Positions 11,276 to 22,472 of a stretch of 64,000 nt of DNA are shown here, one piece after another. A program made the translations under genes and the position numbers. Position 1 is the first letter of the stretch. Each line of letters starts with the position of its first letter. Location of the stretch: contig CM077674.1 in assembly GCA_039707655.1 (NCBI GenBank), forward strand, positions 237,623,904-237,687,903. Direction: 5' to 3'. Below the pieces are notes generated by a model. It did not search any database. It was given only the letters and a program-made list of their open reading frames with translations, and was not told the origin of the DNA. This stretch comes from Elymus sibiricus (Eukaryota; Streptophyta; Magnoliopsida; Poales; Poaceae).

Positions 11276-12160
11276 TATCGGGGGATGTACCCCGGGTAGC
11301 CTCATCCGGAGCAAAGGGCATTTCAAGACATCGGGACATGCCAAGTCCCTCAGGCCGGCTAGCCACGTGGCCGACTCCTCTGGCCGGCTGGAACCACGTG
11401 GCCGGCTCCCAGAAGACGGCAAGCTAGCAGAAGGCGGCCACTAGCACAGGCCGGCTCCCGACAGCCGGCCCCTCACCCTCAAAGTCAGTGCTCACCTGCC
11501 CCTGACGAGATGAGGCGTGGCTACAGTGCCACCGACCTCCCCCGAATCCCGGAGAGCGTGGCTACAGTATGCGCTGACCCGGCGACCACCAACCCGCACG
11601 GCGCGGTCCTGTAGCCGTGATGCGCGTGACATGGCCCTCGTCAGCAAGGGTGTGCCATAGTAAAAGCCAATCAGTGGGGCCCACAGGCGGTAGGTCCCAA
11701 CCGTCGATGGATTCTCGGCAGCCGGCGGGGCCTGCAGGCGGCGGGCCCTAGCAGCCGGCAAGGAACCCGGTGACCCTAGACACAGACATCGGGGTCCTAC
11801 ACCCGGCTGCTTTACCATTGTACCCCTGGGGGGTCAGGCTATAAGACCCCCCTGGGCGCACCCATGCAAAGGGTTCAGCTTTCATACCACCACACACATA
11901 CTCATAACCAAGAGGAGAGGGAGAGCTCTACTCCTTCTTCCTCCTCTAGCAACACAGCTCTAGGAGCAACTCTATACCACTCTGATCATAGTCTTCTCAG
12001 CAGGACTAGGGGTGTTATCTCTCTAGAGAGCCCCGAACCTGGGTACGTCTCGTGTGCCTTCGAGCTCGTGCTCACTCCTGGTTCCGGAACCCGTCGGCAT
12101 CCTCATGGCTCCACCCACGATAAGCCACCCCCTGGCACCTGCCATGAAATTACCACAACA
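11276..12160 (+). repeat. Gypsy 3' LTR of the second family (885 bp)
   Basis: It begins TATCGGGGGATGTACCCC (the usual TG start reads TA) directly after the polypurine tract and ends CCACAACA. A TATA-like TATAAGA lies at 11840-11846. It has no matching partner at the left end of the element; the LTR at 1610-2561 is a different family. The 3' end abuts a truncated LTR of yet another family. Confidence 0.65.
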
Positions 12161-13178
12161 CTAATGTCACCTAGATACCCCCAATGTCACCTCAAGTACC
12201 CATGGGTTTGATTATATGATATGCATCACACAATCTCAGATTCATCTATTCAATCCAACACAAAGAACTTCAAAGAGTGCCCCAAAATTTCTACCGGAGA
12301 ATCAAGATGAGGACATGTGCCAACCCTTATGCATAGGTCCAAAGTCACGAAACCCGCAAGTTGATCACAATAACATGCATCAAGTAACTAAATTGGATAT
12401 CCCAATGTCACTACAGATATCCTCATGCAAAACACATATCAAGTGCTCTCAAATCCTTAAAGACTCAATCCGATAATAAAACTTCAAAGGGAAAACTCAA
12501 TTCATCAAGAAGATAGAGAGGGGAAAAACTGCATATGATTCATCTATGTCAACAAAGTCCATGTTACATCAAGAAGATAGAGAGAGATCAAACACATAGC
12601 TACCGGTACATACCCTCAGCCCCTAGGGAGAACTACTCCCTCTTCATCATGGAGACCTCTGGGATGATGATGATGGCCTTCGGTGATGATTTCCCCCTCT
12701 GATAGGGTGTCGGAAAGGGGTATCGATTAGTTTCTCATGGATACAGAGGCTTGCGGTGGCGGGAAAAATATGATGTAAATTCCTCGAAGGGTTTCGGTAT
12801 TTATAGGATTTTTTAGCGTTGGAATCATGTGGAGATGTGCCACAGGGGGGCCATAAGCCACCACAGTGTGCCTCACATCCCAGGTGCCCCATTGTGTCTT
12901 GTGGGCACCTCGTTGCTCCTATGGTCCTTCCACGAAGCTTCCCGTGTCCTTCATCGCCAAGAAAAAATCTCTTGAAAGTTTTTTCCATTTGGACTTCGTT
13001 TGATATGGATTTTCTGCGAAACAAAAATAGGCCAAAAACAGCAACTGGCTCGGGGCACTAGGTTAATAGGTTAGTCTCCAAAAATGATTTATAAATGATA
13101 TAAATGTGAATAAAAACTTCCAAGATTGGTGATATAATAGCATGGAACAATAATTATAGATACGCTGGAGACGTATCA
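12161..13178 (-). repeat. Truncated LTR, same family as the solo LTR at 32975
   Basis: On the minus strand it starts TGATACGTCTCCAGCGTATC at 13178 and follows the solo LTR at 32975-34642 base for base apart from small changes: the HGFDY/MICITQS block at 12216-12330 corresponds to 33860-33990. TATAAATA lies at 12798-12805. The last roughly 620 bases of the LTR are missing, the break being exactly at the gypsy LTR end (12160). Confidence 0.75.
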
Positions 13179-15305
13179 CTCCCGCGCCGCCTCGAGGTCG
13201 GTGAGCCTAGTAGCCCAGCCCGTGTGGGCTCGCCGTTCTCCTCTCCGGCGGCGCCTCCCTCCCCCTCCCATCCATGCAACCGTGACATTTCCCTCACTAG
13301 GATCATGCACTCCCCTCCTCTGTCGCCTCCATTGGCTGCTCCTGCCGTTGGGCATCCCGAGCCGGTCGCGGCTATGGTGGCTTCCCCCGTTGGGCACGTT
13401 TCGCCCGAGCTGCTCACCTTTCGCGAGAGGGCTTATTCCTCGAGCGGGTCATGTTCTTCCTCGTGCTCAGCCTCATCTGTGTCCTTGGGTAACTCCCTCC
13501 CCTCGGCCATCGCTGACTCCGAGCGCCCCGATGTGATCGAGGTTTTCATGCCGGAAGGCAACTATGTGGCGGCGCAGCGGCTCGCGGTGGTTAGCATTGA
13601 ACCTCCTAGCGCCTTCATCAACCCCACCATTGATGTGCATTCTGCGATCCTCGACAATATTGGGCATCTCTTGCTTGAGGTTATGCCTTCGTCGGTTGGT
13701 GCCATGTACCTCTGATCCGCCTCCGTGGCGGATCGCGATGAGGTGCTGGAGCTGTAGCCGTTCATGCACGAGGGTGCTCAGATCAACCTGTTTGCGGAGG
13801 AGTCCTTCAACCCCACCAAGCCCCATCTCGACATGTGTGATGTCCTGGCTGCCACAGGATTTTCCACGGAGTTCATCAACCCTATCAGAATCCTAGCAAT
13901 GTTTTCAGAGTTCGACAAGGTTCTCGAGATCGACCCGCTAGTCTTAGCGGTTAGAGAGCTTGCCACCGTGTGTGTGGTGGTCCTCCTCAAGAACCCGCGC
14001 GACATCCCCTGCGATGTGTGGCCCCTAGCCCGACGCTAGGGATCTCAGGTGGTCTCAGTCCACCCCGTCCGGGCATGGGCGAAAGCTGACTCCTACTCCA
14101 GCAATGGCAGCTACATCCCCTTCTTCCGTTGACCACCTCCTCCCTTCGCCCACATCCGCCCTAACCTCCTTGGCTAGCCGATGGCGAGGGGGGTACTCCT
14201 CCCATGGCTCCCCATCACTGCGGCGGCTGGGGTGGAAATGTGGGGGTAGCTGGACTCCGTGTTGCATGTCCTTGGTGTGCCTCCGCTGCCTCCCTGACTG
14301 CGCCCTTCCCCCCTCCGCCATGGACCGACCCCATTGTCTCCACCCCGTAGGAACTACGAGATCACCCCAAGGACCCCAAAGGCGTCCAGGGGTCATGGAC
14401 CGACCATAGACCCTGTTCAATAAGTGGAACACATTAGCCATCCGCTCTCCGGGCCTCGGGGGTGCGCGCTCTCCTGACATCTTGTCCCCTCCTAACACTT
14501 TCCCACCATGCCAGGACTCGTCTTTCTCCTTCAGCTTCCTCTCCGATGGGAGTGCTCGCTCAGGGGTAACCATTGAGGATGTCACCGACCAGCTGTGTGT
14601 GGGCGACGCCAACGCCGCTGGCATGGGTGGTGCGACTGGCCCCCGTCGCAGCGCCCGCATCATCCTAGCCGAGGCGGCGGGGTACGTCATTATGGAGTTC
14701 AAGACCGTCAAGCTGCGTTCTCTCTGGGACGCGCTCTAGGGCTGCTCGTCCCACCTCAAATCCAAGGACATGAAGGACAAGATGCTCAATGGTGTGCTCA
14801 AGCCTATGAGCACCAAGGCAGCGATCGAGCCATGTTCTGCTACCTCCATCCATGCGCCCCAGTGACCTCCGTCACCGATGATTAGTGCGGCCACCTGCTC
14901 CTGGTCATCCTGTGATGCATGCTCCTATCCCCCCTGTGTGTCATTCCATTACCTCGTCTATGTCGTTGCTAGTTTGTTTGTCGCTGTCTGTATTCCCAGC
15001 GTCCTACATGTCGAACCTAGTCCTAGTGCTATTGCATGTAATGGATAATTCTTCCTTTGTTAATCTCTCTGTGCTTTCCTGGAATGTGCAGGGGTTGGAC
15101 GATGTCGATAAGTGCGGTGTCATTCATGACTCTATCGTTGCGACCGACCCGGTTTTTGCATGTATACATGAGTCCAAAATTGCCTCTCTCCCTGCTGCCA
15201 AAGCTCAATCGTTTCTCCCTGGCCGCCTCGACTCGTTCATCACCAAAGCCATTGATGGCAGTAGGGGGAGTGGTCATGTCCTGGGACGCGCGCCTGTTCT
15301 CTCTC
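13179..15305 (+). mobile_element. L1-type LINE, 5' part, broken
   Basis: Two coding blocks are recognisable. ORF1-like sequence (about 13224-14740) reads in pieces with several stops and frame changes (stop 13713, TAG near 13757 and 14037); its conserved blocks are FMPEGNYVAAQRL, INPTIDVHSAILDN and RRSARIILAEAAGY. ORF2 starts at ATG 15041 and gives the N-terminus of an apurinic-type endonuclease (SVLSWNVQGLDD, then CIHESK), with a frame change near 15270. No reverse transcriptase is present because the copia LTR at 15306 cuts the element. LINEs copy themselves by nicking DNA with this endonuclease and reverse-transcribing at the nick. Confidence 0.7.
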
Positions 15306-16221
15306 TGAAAGTGCATGTGGCACTTAATTATATTTTGGTGTGATGACAATGTGGTTAGTGGAACTAATATCGGTTGCTAAAATTTTATCTCAGGATATTG
15401 TTTCCATGAAGTGCTTGTTGGAGTTGTGTGACCCCCCCAATTCAAAAATATCAAAGGCGTGGTTTACCGATGACTCCACTACAGGAATCAGCTAGTTTGC
15501 CATCAGGCATATACAGACGGCAAAGAAAGAAATACAGACGTCAAAGAGTTTGCTGATAGCCGGCAGACGGCAAAGTCAGATGGCAAAGACAAAGTCGGCA
15601 AAGGAATACTTTGCCGTCTGCTTTTCGTCGGGATGACGGCAAAGACTTTGCCGTGAGGTTTTTTCCCGCAGCAGACGGCAAAGTAGAGTTTAAGGTTTTC
15701 TATTAGTAGGTGGGCCCCACAACGCTTTGCCGTCAACCTCAAAAATCAGAGACGGTAAATAATATTTTATACCTATTAAAAGAAAGGAACCAATGGACCA
15801 GTATAAATAGCACATTATCCATCGATACTTGTTGTTCCAAAGAATCAATGATGAAGGAATGAATTTCGCAATACAAAACTGGTGTATATTTCACAAGATG
15901 AATAGATTACACGGAGTACACACAGCCCTGGTTTCTTGCAAAAAGAACCTTACAAAAATTTGAAAAAACCAATCAGGTCTTCATCTTCTCTTGAGCGAGG
16001 CAGGGCTGGCGGCGTGGCTGGGGCGAGGCAGGGCCGAGGTAGGGAGGTCCGGCGGGGTCACGAGCATCGGATCCATCGGTGGCTGCTCAAACAGGACTGG
16101 ATCCGTGGGGTCGCGCACGCGATGGCTGGAGCTCGGGCCGCGGCGGTGTGAGTGACCTCCATGGCCAGCTCCGGCTGGTGTGTGGAGCCCACCTGGCAGG
16201 TGGGACGTGGTGCGGCGGTGG

Positions 16222-16430
16222 TGGCTTGGGAGGGAAGCCGGGGCCGGCGGCGAAGGTGGTACGGCAGGGGGCCGGGACCGGCGGCGAAGAGGGAAGGGGC
16301 CGAGGACGGGGCCGGCGGTGAAGGTGGTGCGGCGGGGGGCCGGGGCCGGCGGCGAAGAGGGACAAGGCCGGCGAGGTCCCCCCGCTGGGGCCGGCGACGA
16401 AGAGGGAAGGGCCTGGGCCGCCGAGATCCC
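16222..16430 (+). repeat. GC-rich tandem repeat inside the CACTA element
   Basis: Units of about 35-45 bp built on GGGGCCGGCGGCGAAGAGGG recur five or six times with small changes, followed by an AG-rich stretch (16438-16525). No protein frame is conserved across units. Confidence 0.65.
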
Positions 16431-16681
16431 CTGAATCGGGAGCAGAGAGAGAAATGAGAGAGAGGGAGATCGAGAGAGAGGTGGGGGTTGGTATCGATCT
16501 GGTGGATAAGGGAGAGAGAGGTGGGCGTGGGGTGGGCTAGTGGGTTAGTGGGGCGGGCGAGTGGGTCAGTGGGGGCGCGGGGGCTCTGCTAGCTTGGGAT
16601 GTGTGGATCAGATGATGCCATGTCATCGATCCGCGATGTTGATCCGCGTGATGTATTTTCTCGCTTTGCCGTCTGCAAACG

Positions 16682-16797
16682 AAAACACAGACGGCAAAGT
16701 GCTTTGCCGTCTTCATTTTTTTTATAGACGGCAAAGAGGTCTCTTTGCCATTTGTAAAAAAAATGAAGACGACAAAGCACTTTACCGTCTGTGTTTT
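16682..16797. repeat. Long hairpin in the CACTA subterminal region
   Basis: Two arms of about 42 bases, 16682-16723 and 16756-16797, are nearly perfect inverted copies (ACACAGACGGCAAAGTGC on the left, GCACTTTACCGTCTGTGT on the right) around a loop of about 32 bases. Smaller inverted pairs of CTTTGCCGTCTG flank it. Confidence 0.7.
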
Positions 16798-17093
16798 TAT
16801 TTGCAGACGGCAAAGTGAGCTCTTTGCGGTCTGTGTTTTTTCGCAGACGGCAAAGTCTATTTTACCGTCTGTGTTTTTTGCCATCTGCTGATGATGGCAA
16901 ATCTTTTCTTTGCCGTCTTGCCCGACGAAAAGCTAATGGCAAAGACGCCCCATGACGGCAAATTAGTTCTTTCCCGTAGTGCTCGAAGGTTTTTGTTTTG
17001 GTTCGATTTGAGTCATAGGAAAAATCGCACTATTAAGAGGGGTCATCGTGGATTTGTGTTGTGTGGGAATGCCTCCAAAACATATACACCAGC

Positions 17094-18532
17094 TGAAAGC
17101 ACATTTGCTCCTTGGTGATTTTCGTAATTAATGACTACACACTTTGTGGTTGAACTAATGTTTTCCATCAAGTATATTTCAGGAAAAGCTCAACCATGGC
17201 AAAGGAGATGGAGAAGTGGAATCCTCAAAATGCTAAGGACATGCATTGGCAAAAGCTCAAGACTCTACATTTTTGGTTAAGTGATCCAAGATCACATTGA
17301 GTCCATAGAAAAGCCAATACTATTAAAAGGGGATGAGGTTTTGATGACGATCTGGTGCTTAAGTGCTTAGTGATATTGCTCCAAAACCCTCAGCCACATC
17401 CTCTATTTCCAACTCTATCCTAAACCCTAAAGCTATCTTGGTCCCACCGATACACTCCTTTCCAACCCACCGAGATCACCAGATAGAGCCGTTGCCAAAC
17501 CCTAGCAAATCTATTTCACTGATATGGGTTTCGGTCTCACCGAGATAAGGTGACCATCTCTCTGTTGCCTAGTTCATTATTTTTGGTCTCACCAAAAATG
17601 CACTCGGTGCCACCAAGATGGAGTGACCAACCTTCTGTAATGCAATGACATTACTTCGGTCTCACTGAGATGTTACCACCAGCCCCACCAAGATTCCTAA
17701 CATTCATATTTTTGAACAAATCGGTCTCACCGAGTTGTCAACTTCGGTCCCACCGATTCTGGTCAAAAGTGTGTAATAGTTGGATTTTGTGTGGAGGCTA
17801 TATATACCCCTCCACCCCCTCTTCATTCATGGAGAGAGCCATCAGACTGATACACTAATTCCACCACATATTTCTGAGAAGAGAACCACCTACTCATGTG
17901 TTGAGATCAAGTTGCTCCACTCCCACCATTTGAATCTTGATCTCTAGCCTTTCCAAGTTGCTTTACACTCAATCCCTTCTTCCACCACAGCCAAATCAGT
18001 GAGCTAGAGTTGAGTGTTGGGGAGACTATCATTTGAAGCACAAGAGCAAGGAGTTCATCATCATCATCAACATCTATTACCTTTTGGAGAGTGATGTCTC
18101 CTAGATTGGTTAGGTGTCGCTTGGGAGCCTCCGTTGTGATGTGGAGTTGAACCAAGAAGTTTGGAAGGGTAATGAGAGCTTCTTCGTGGACCCTTCATGG
18201 GTGGAGCCCTCTGTGGACTCGCACAGCCATTACCCTCCATGGGTTGAAGTCTCCATCAACGTGGATGTACGATAGCACCACCTATGGGAACGACGCCAAA
18301 AATCCGTGTCCCCCTTGCGTTTGCAACTTCTAATCCCTCTCCATTTACATTCCCACACTTGCATGCTTTACTTTTCCACTGCCTATACTCTTGTGATGCT
18401 TGTGTTGAATGTATCTTGTGAGCTTAACATGTGCTAAACTCTACCTCAACTTGAAGAAATTAAAAACAGCCACTTTATCTTGTTGAGTGTCTAATCACCC
18501 CCTTCTAGACACACCCTTCTTCGATCCTACAA
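17094..18532 (+). repeat. Copia 5' LTR (1,439 bp)
   Basis: TG...CA ends. TATATATA at 17799-17806 is the probable core promoter. The upstream part carries many copies of a dyad word related to TCGGTCTCACCGA (about 17440-17760). Compared with the 3' LTR it lacks about 77 bases at the point matching 25580-25656. Confidence 0.9.
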
Positions 18533-18543
18533 TTATCAGAGCA
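18533..18543 (+). other. Primer-binding site (initiator Met tRNA type)
   Basis: ATTATCAGAGC directly follows the LTR. The usual copia site is TGGTATCAGAGC, so this is that site with a small loss at its start. Confidence 0.65.
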
Positions 18544-18583
18544 TTGGTATACATTGCTTTTGTCTACACACCATTGGAGGAAG

Positions 18584-21500
18584 ATGGATGCGTCTACGAT
18601 TGGGAGTATTAGTCATAAAGTGCCTATTCTTGACAGGTAGTTCCATCGCTCTTGGAAAAATGAAATGCTTGGTATCTTTAGGACATATGATTTGAGCAAG
18701 TATATTAACACCCCTTATGTGCCTCCTATTGATTCCTTGCACCCCACCATGGATGAAGAGCTTGATATGCTTTGTAACCTTAGAACCATGAATCTTATCA
18801 TCGAAGGGTTACCAAATAGATTGCTTAGAGATATGACCAACTTTGAATGTGCTTACACCATGTGGAAGTACTTGGAAGAAATTCATCCGGACTACTCCTT
18901 GAGAAGTCTTGATCAAATTCTTCACAAGACTATTGCTTTCAATAAGTTGCATCCTAGTGATCCTAATTTCGATAAGTGCTTCTTTGAGCTTCGTGATCTT
19001 ATGCGTAGCAAAGGTGACACTGGAGTAATTAGTTTCGTCATTAGAGATGCTCTTATGTCGCATTCTATTGATTATTCCCACATTGACAAAACTAATGCGC
19101 AAAGTGACCAAATTGACCTAGGTGTTGATGATGAACAATCTATGGGTCAATATGATGATGAGCATGGATATTACAATGAAGACTCTAGCACCGAGTGGGA
19201 TAAAATCATGAAGAGTCTCAATCTTATGGCAAATATGCGAGACTACATGTTCGGTGGAAAAGAGTGGATTCTCGATAGCGGATGTACTGATCATATGACT
19301 GGGGACAAAGACATGTTCAAAGAGCTTGCAAAGAATGTTGGCCCTCGCAAGTACGTGACTTTTGGGGACAACTCCAAGGGTAAGGTACTTGGTCTTGGTA
19401 AGGTGGCCATATCCCATGATAGCTCTATTCAAAATGTCATGCTTGTAGAATCTCTTGGTTATAATCTTCTTTCCGTGTCTAGATTAGCTGATTTCGGATT
19501 CAATGTGCTATTCACCGAAGTAGATTGCCAAGTTTTTTGTCGTGACAATCATAACATGGCTTTTACCGTTATTCGTAGAGGTGATCTATATATCATTGAT
19601 TTCACTAAGAAAGCCCAACCTAGAACTTGTTTCATTGCTAAATCTTCTAAGGGTTGGTTATGGCATAGAAGGCTTGGACATGTTGGTATGCGTAATCTAG
19701 ACAAGCTTATCAAAGGTGACCATATACTTGCTGTGAAAGATGTTTTCTTTGACAAAGATAGACTTTGTAGTGCTTGTTAGGCAGGAAAGCAAGTAGGTGG
19801 AGGTCATCCCATGAAAAACATCATGACCTCAAGGAGACCATTTGAGCTTCTCCATATGGACCTCTTTGGTCCCAATGCTTACAAAATCCTTGGTGGTATC
19901 TCTTTTGGTCTAGTCATAGTTGATGATTATTCTAGATTTACGTGGGTATTCTTATTTGATGATAAATCACAGGTTCAAAGGATCTTCAAGACCTTCGCTA
20001 AAAAGGCCCAAAATCAATTTGAAGTGAAGATCAAGAAAGTTTGGAGTGACAATGCAACGGAGTTCAAGAACGCAAATGTGGATACCTTTCTTGATGAAGA
20101 AGGCATCCTACATGAGTTCTCGGCTACGTACACGCCTCAACAAAATGGTGTTGTTGAGAGGAAGAAACAAACATTTATTGAGATGGCGAGAATGATGCTT
20201 GATGAGTACAAGACGCCAAAACACTTCTGGGCGGAAGCGGTGAGACAGCTTGTCATGCTATAAATAGGCTTTATCTCCACAAGCTTCTTGGCAAGACTTC
20301 GTATGAGCTTCTCATCGGTAACAAACCTCAAGTTGGATATTTCTGTGTGTTTGGCCCAAAATGTTATATTCTTGACAAGCATCATCGTTCAAAGTTTGCC
20401 CCTAAATCTCATGAGGGTTTTCTACTTGGTTATGGATCGAACTCTCACACCTACCGTGTCTACAACAATTTGACCTGAAAGGTTGAAGAGATGGTAGATA
20501 TGAAGTTTGATGAATCTAACGGCTCACAAGTCGAGCAAATGTCACTTGATGTAGGAGACAAAGACCCTTCAGTAGCAATCCAAGATTTTTCTAATGGAAA
20601 GATTCACCCCGTAGAAGTGATGGAGAGTACCTCATCTACATATGTGGAGCCCCCACCTCATGGCAAGGTGACCCTCAAGTCAACATAGAGGCATCCACAA
20701 GCGGAACTCATCAAGATGAGGAAGTGCAACAAGAAGATCCACCACAACCTCCTTCTCCACCACCTGAAGACAACACCAACAATCAAGAAGAAGAAGAAGA
20801 TGAATATGATGAGGAAGCTCCACAACAACCTAGTCAAAAGCTATCATGAGTTCGAGAAAGAGTCAAGAAGAATCATCCCATTGAACAAATTATGGGCGAC
20901 ATCAACTACGGGAGAATCACTCACTCTAAATCTCATTTAGCTAACTTTTCTGAGCATTACTCATTCATTTCTAGTATTGAACCTATGAAGGTTGAAGATG
21001 CGCTTGAAGACCCGGATTGGGTGAATGCTATGCACGAAGAGCTACACAACTTTGAGAGGAACCAAGTATGGACTTTGGTAGGGAAGCCCAAGGATGATCA
21101 AAACATCATTGGAACCAAATGGGTGTTTTGCAACAAGCAAGATGGGGATGGACAAGTGGTGTGCAACAAGGCACGTCTCGTAGCTTAAGGATAAACACAA
21201 GTCGAAGGTCTGGACTATGGTGAGACCTATGCCCCCGTTGCTGGACTAGAGTCCATTCGCATTCCCCTTGCTTATGCCAATCACCATGATATTACTCTCT
21301 ACCAAATGGATATCAAAAGTGCTTTTCTAAATGGCGAAATTGAGGAGGAAGTCTTTGTAAAACAACCTCCTGGTTTTGTGAATCCCAAGAAACCTAATCA
21401 TGTTTACAAGCTTCATAAAGCTCTTTATGGTCTGAAACAAGCCCCTAGAGCTTGGTACAAATGCCTGACTAAGTTTCTCCTTGAAAAGGTTTTCAAATTG

Positions 21501-22472
21501 GGAAGATTGATTCAACACTTTTCACAAAAATGTTAATGGTTAATTTTTTGTGTGCCAAATTTATGTCGATGATATTATTTTTGGATCAACTAACCCAATT
21601 TTAGTGAAAAGTTTGGGAAGCTAATGTCGGAGAAGTTTGAGATGTCGATGATGAGTGAACTCAAGTTCTTTCTTGGTTTGAAAATCAAGCAAACTAAGGA
21701 TGGCACTTTTGTCTCTCAAACTAAGCACACCAAGGATCTATTCAAGAAGTTCAACATGCAAGAGAGCAAAGGTATGAAAACCCCCATGCCTACTAATGGA
21801 CATCTTGACTTGGCAAAAGATGGCAAACCGGTTGATCAAAAGGTTTACCGATCTATGATTGGTTCACTATTATATCTTTGTGCCTCCTGACCCGACATAA
21901 TGCTAAGTGTGTGCATGTGTGCATGGTTTCAAGCGGCCCCTAAAGAATGTCATCTTAATGCCGTGAAGAGGATTGTGAGATATTTGATACATATACCAAA
22001 TTTTGGCATATGGTATCCTAAGAGGGCATCTTTTCAACTTGTTGGCTATTCTGATTCGGACAATGCCAGAGACAAGGTTGATAAAAAGTCCACTTCGGGT
22101 ACATGTCAATTTCTTGGTCGATCCCTTGTATCATGGTCCTCGAAGAAACAAAATTTGGTATCATTATCCACCGCCGAAGCGGAATACATTGCCGTGGGAT
22201 CATGTTGTGCTCAATTGCTTTGGATGACACAAACTCTCAAGGACTATGGAATACATGTGAAACATGTTCCCTTGCTTTGTGACAATGAGAGTTCTATTAA
22301 GATTGGACACAATCCCATGCAACATTCTCGAACCAAACATATTGAGGTTCGTCACCATTCCATTCGTGATCACATTGCTAAAGGTGACATCAATCTTAAG
22401 CATGTTCGTACCGACAAGCAATTGGCAGATATTTTACAAAACCTCTTAATGAAAAGATATTTTGCCGTTTGA
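18584..22472 (+). pseudogene. Copia gag-pol polyprotein
   Basis: ATG 18584 starts the frame. Order seen: gag (18584-19240, unusually short, no CCHC knuckle found), aspartic protease (ILDSGCTDHMTG, 19267-19302), gag-pre-integrase with the HHCC domain (WHRRLGH ... CSAC), integrase D-D-E (DLFGP 19860-19874, SDNATEF near 20046, VVERK near 20150), RT (MDIKSAFLNGEIEEEV near 21306; YVDD near 21563) and RNase H (YSDSDNA, STAEAEY, DNESS). Breaks: TAG 18638, TAG 19778 (Gln expected), frame change near 20243, TGA 20476, two TAA at 21186 and 21192, frame change near 21500, TGA 21888. All pol active-site motifs remain readable, so decay followed insertion of a once complete element. Confidence 0.9.

Larger units (their letters stand above)
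1610..12160 (+). mobile_element. Chimeric Ty3/gypsy element (two families joined)
   Basis: The left end is an LTR starting TGTCGGTG, followed by a primer-binding site and gag. The right end carries RNase H, integrase, an antisense gene and an LTR starting TATCGGGG. The two LTRs are not copies of each other, so this is not one normal insertion. The gag frame (starting 2652) and the RNase H-integrase frame differ, and the change of similarity falls near 3896. Protease, reverse transcriptase and the start of RNase H are missing at the junction. The 5 bp before 1610 is CGGAG and does not recur after 12160. I infer illegitimate recombination or a large deletion between two gypsy copies. Confidence 0.7.
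15477..16981. mobile_element. Non-autonomous CACTA element (1,505 bp)
   Basis: It begins CACTACAGGAATCAG and ends TTCTTTCCCGTAGTG, giving inverted CACTAC(A/G)GGAA termini. The 3-bp duplication CTC stands at 15474-15476 and 16982-16984. Both ends carry many copies of CAGACGGCAAAG in opposite orientation, the subterminal repeats expected for transposase binding. No transposase gene is present, so it would depend on a related autonomous element. It lies inside the host copia LTR. Confidence 0.9.

Noticed and set aside
18584..22472. Possible intact, active copia element
   Set aside because: Active-site motifs are all readable, but at least six stops and two or more frame changes exclude a working polyprotein.
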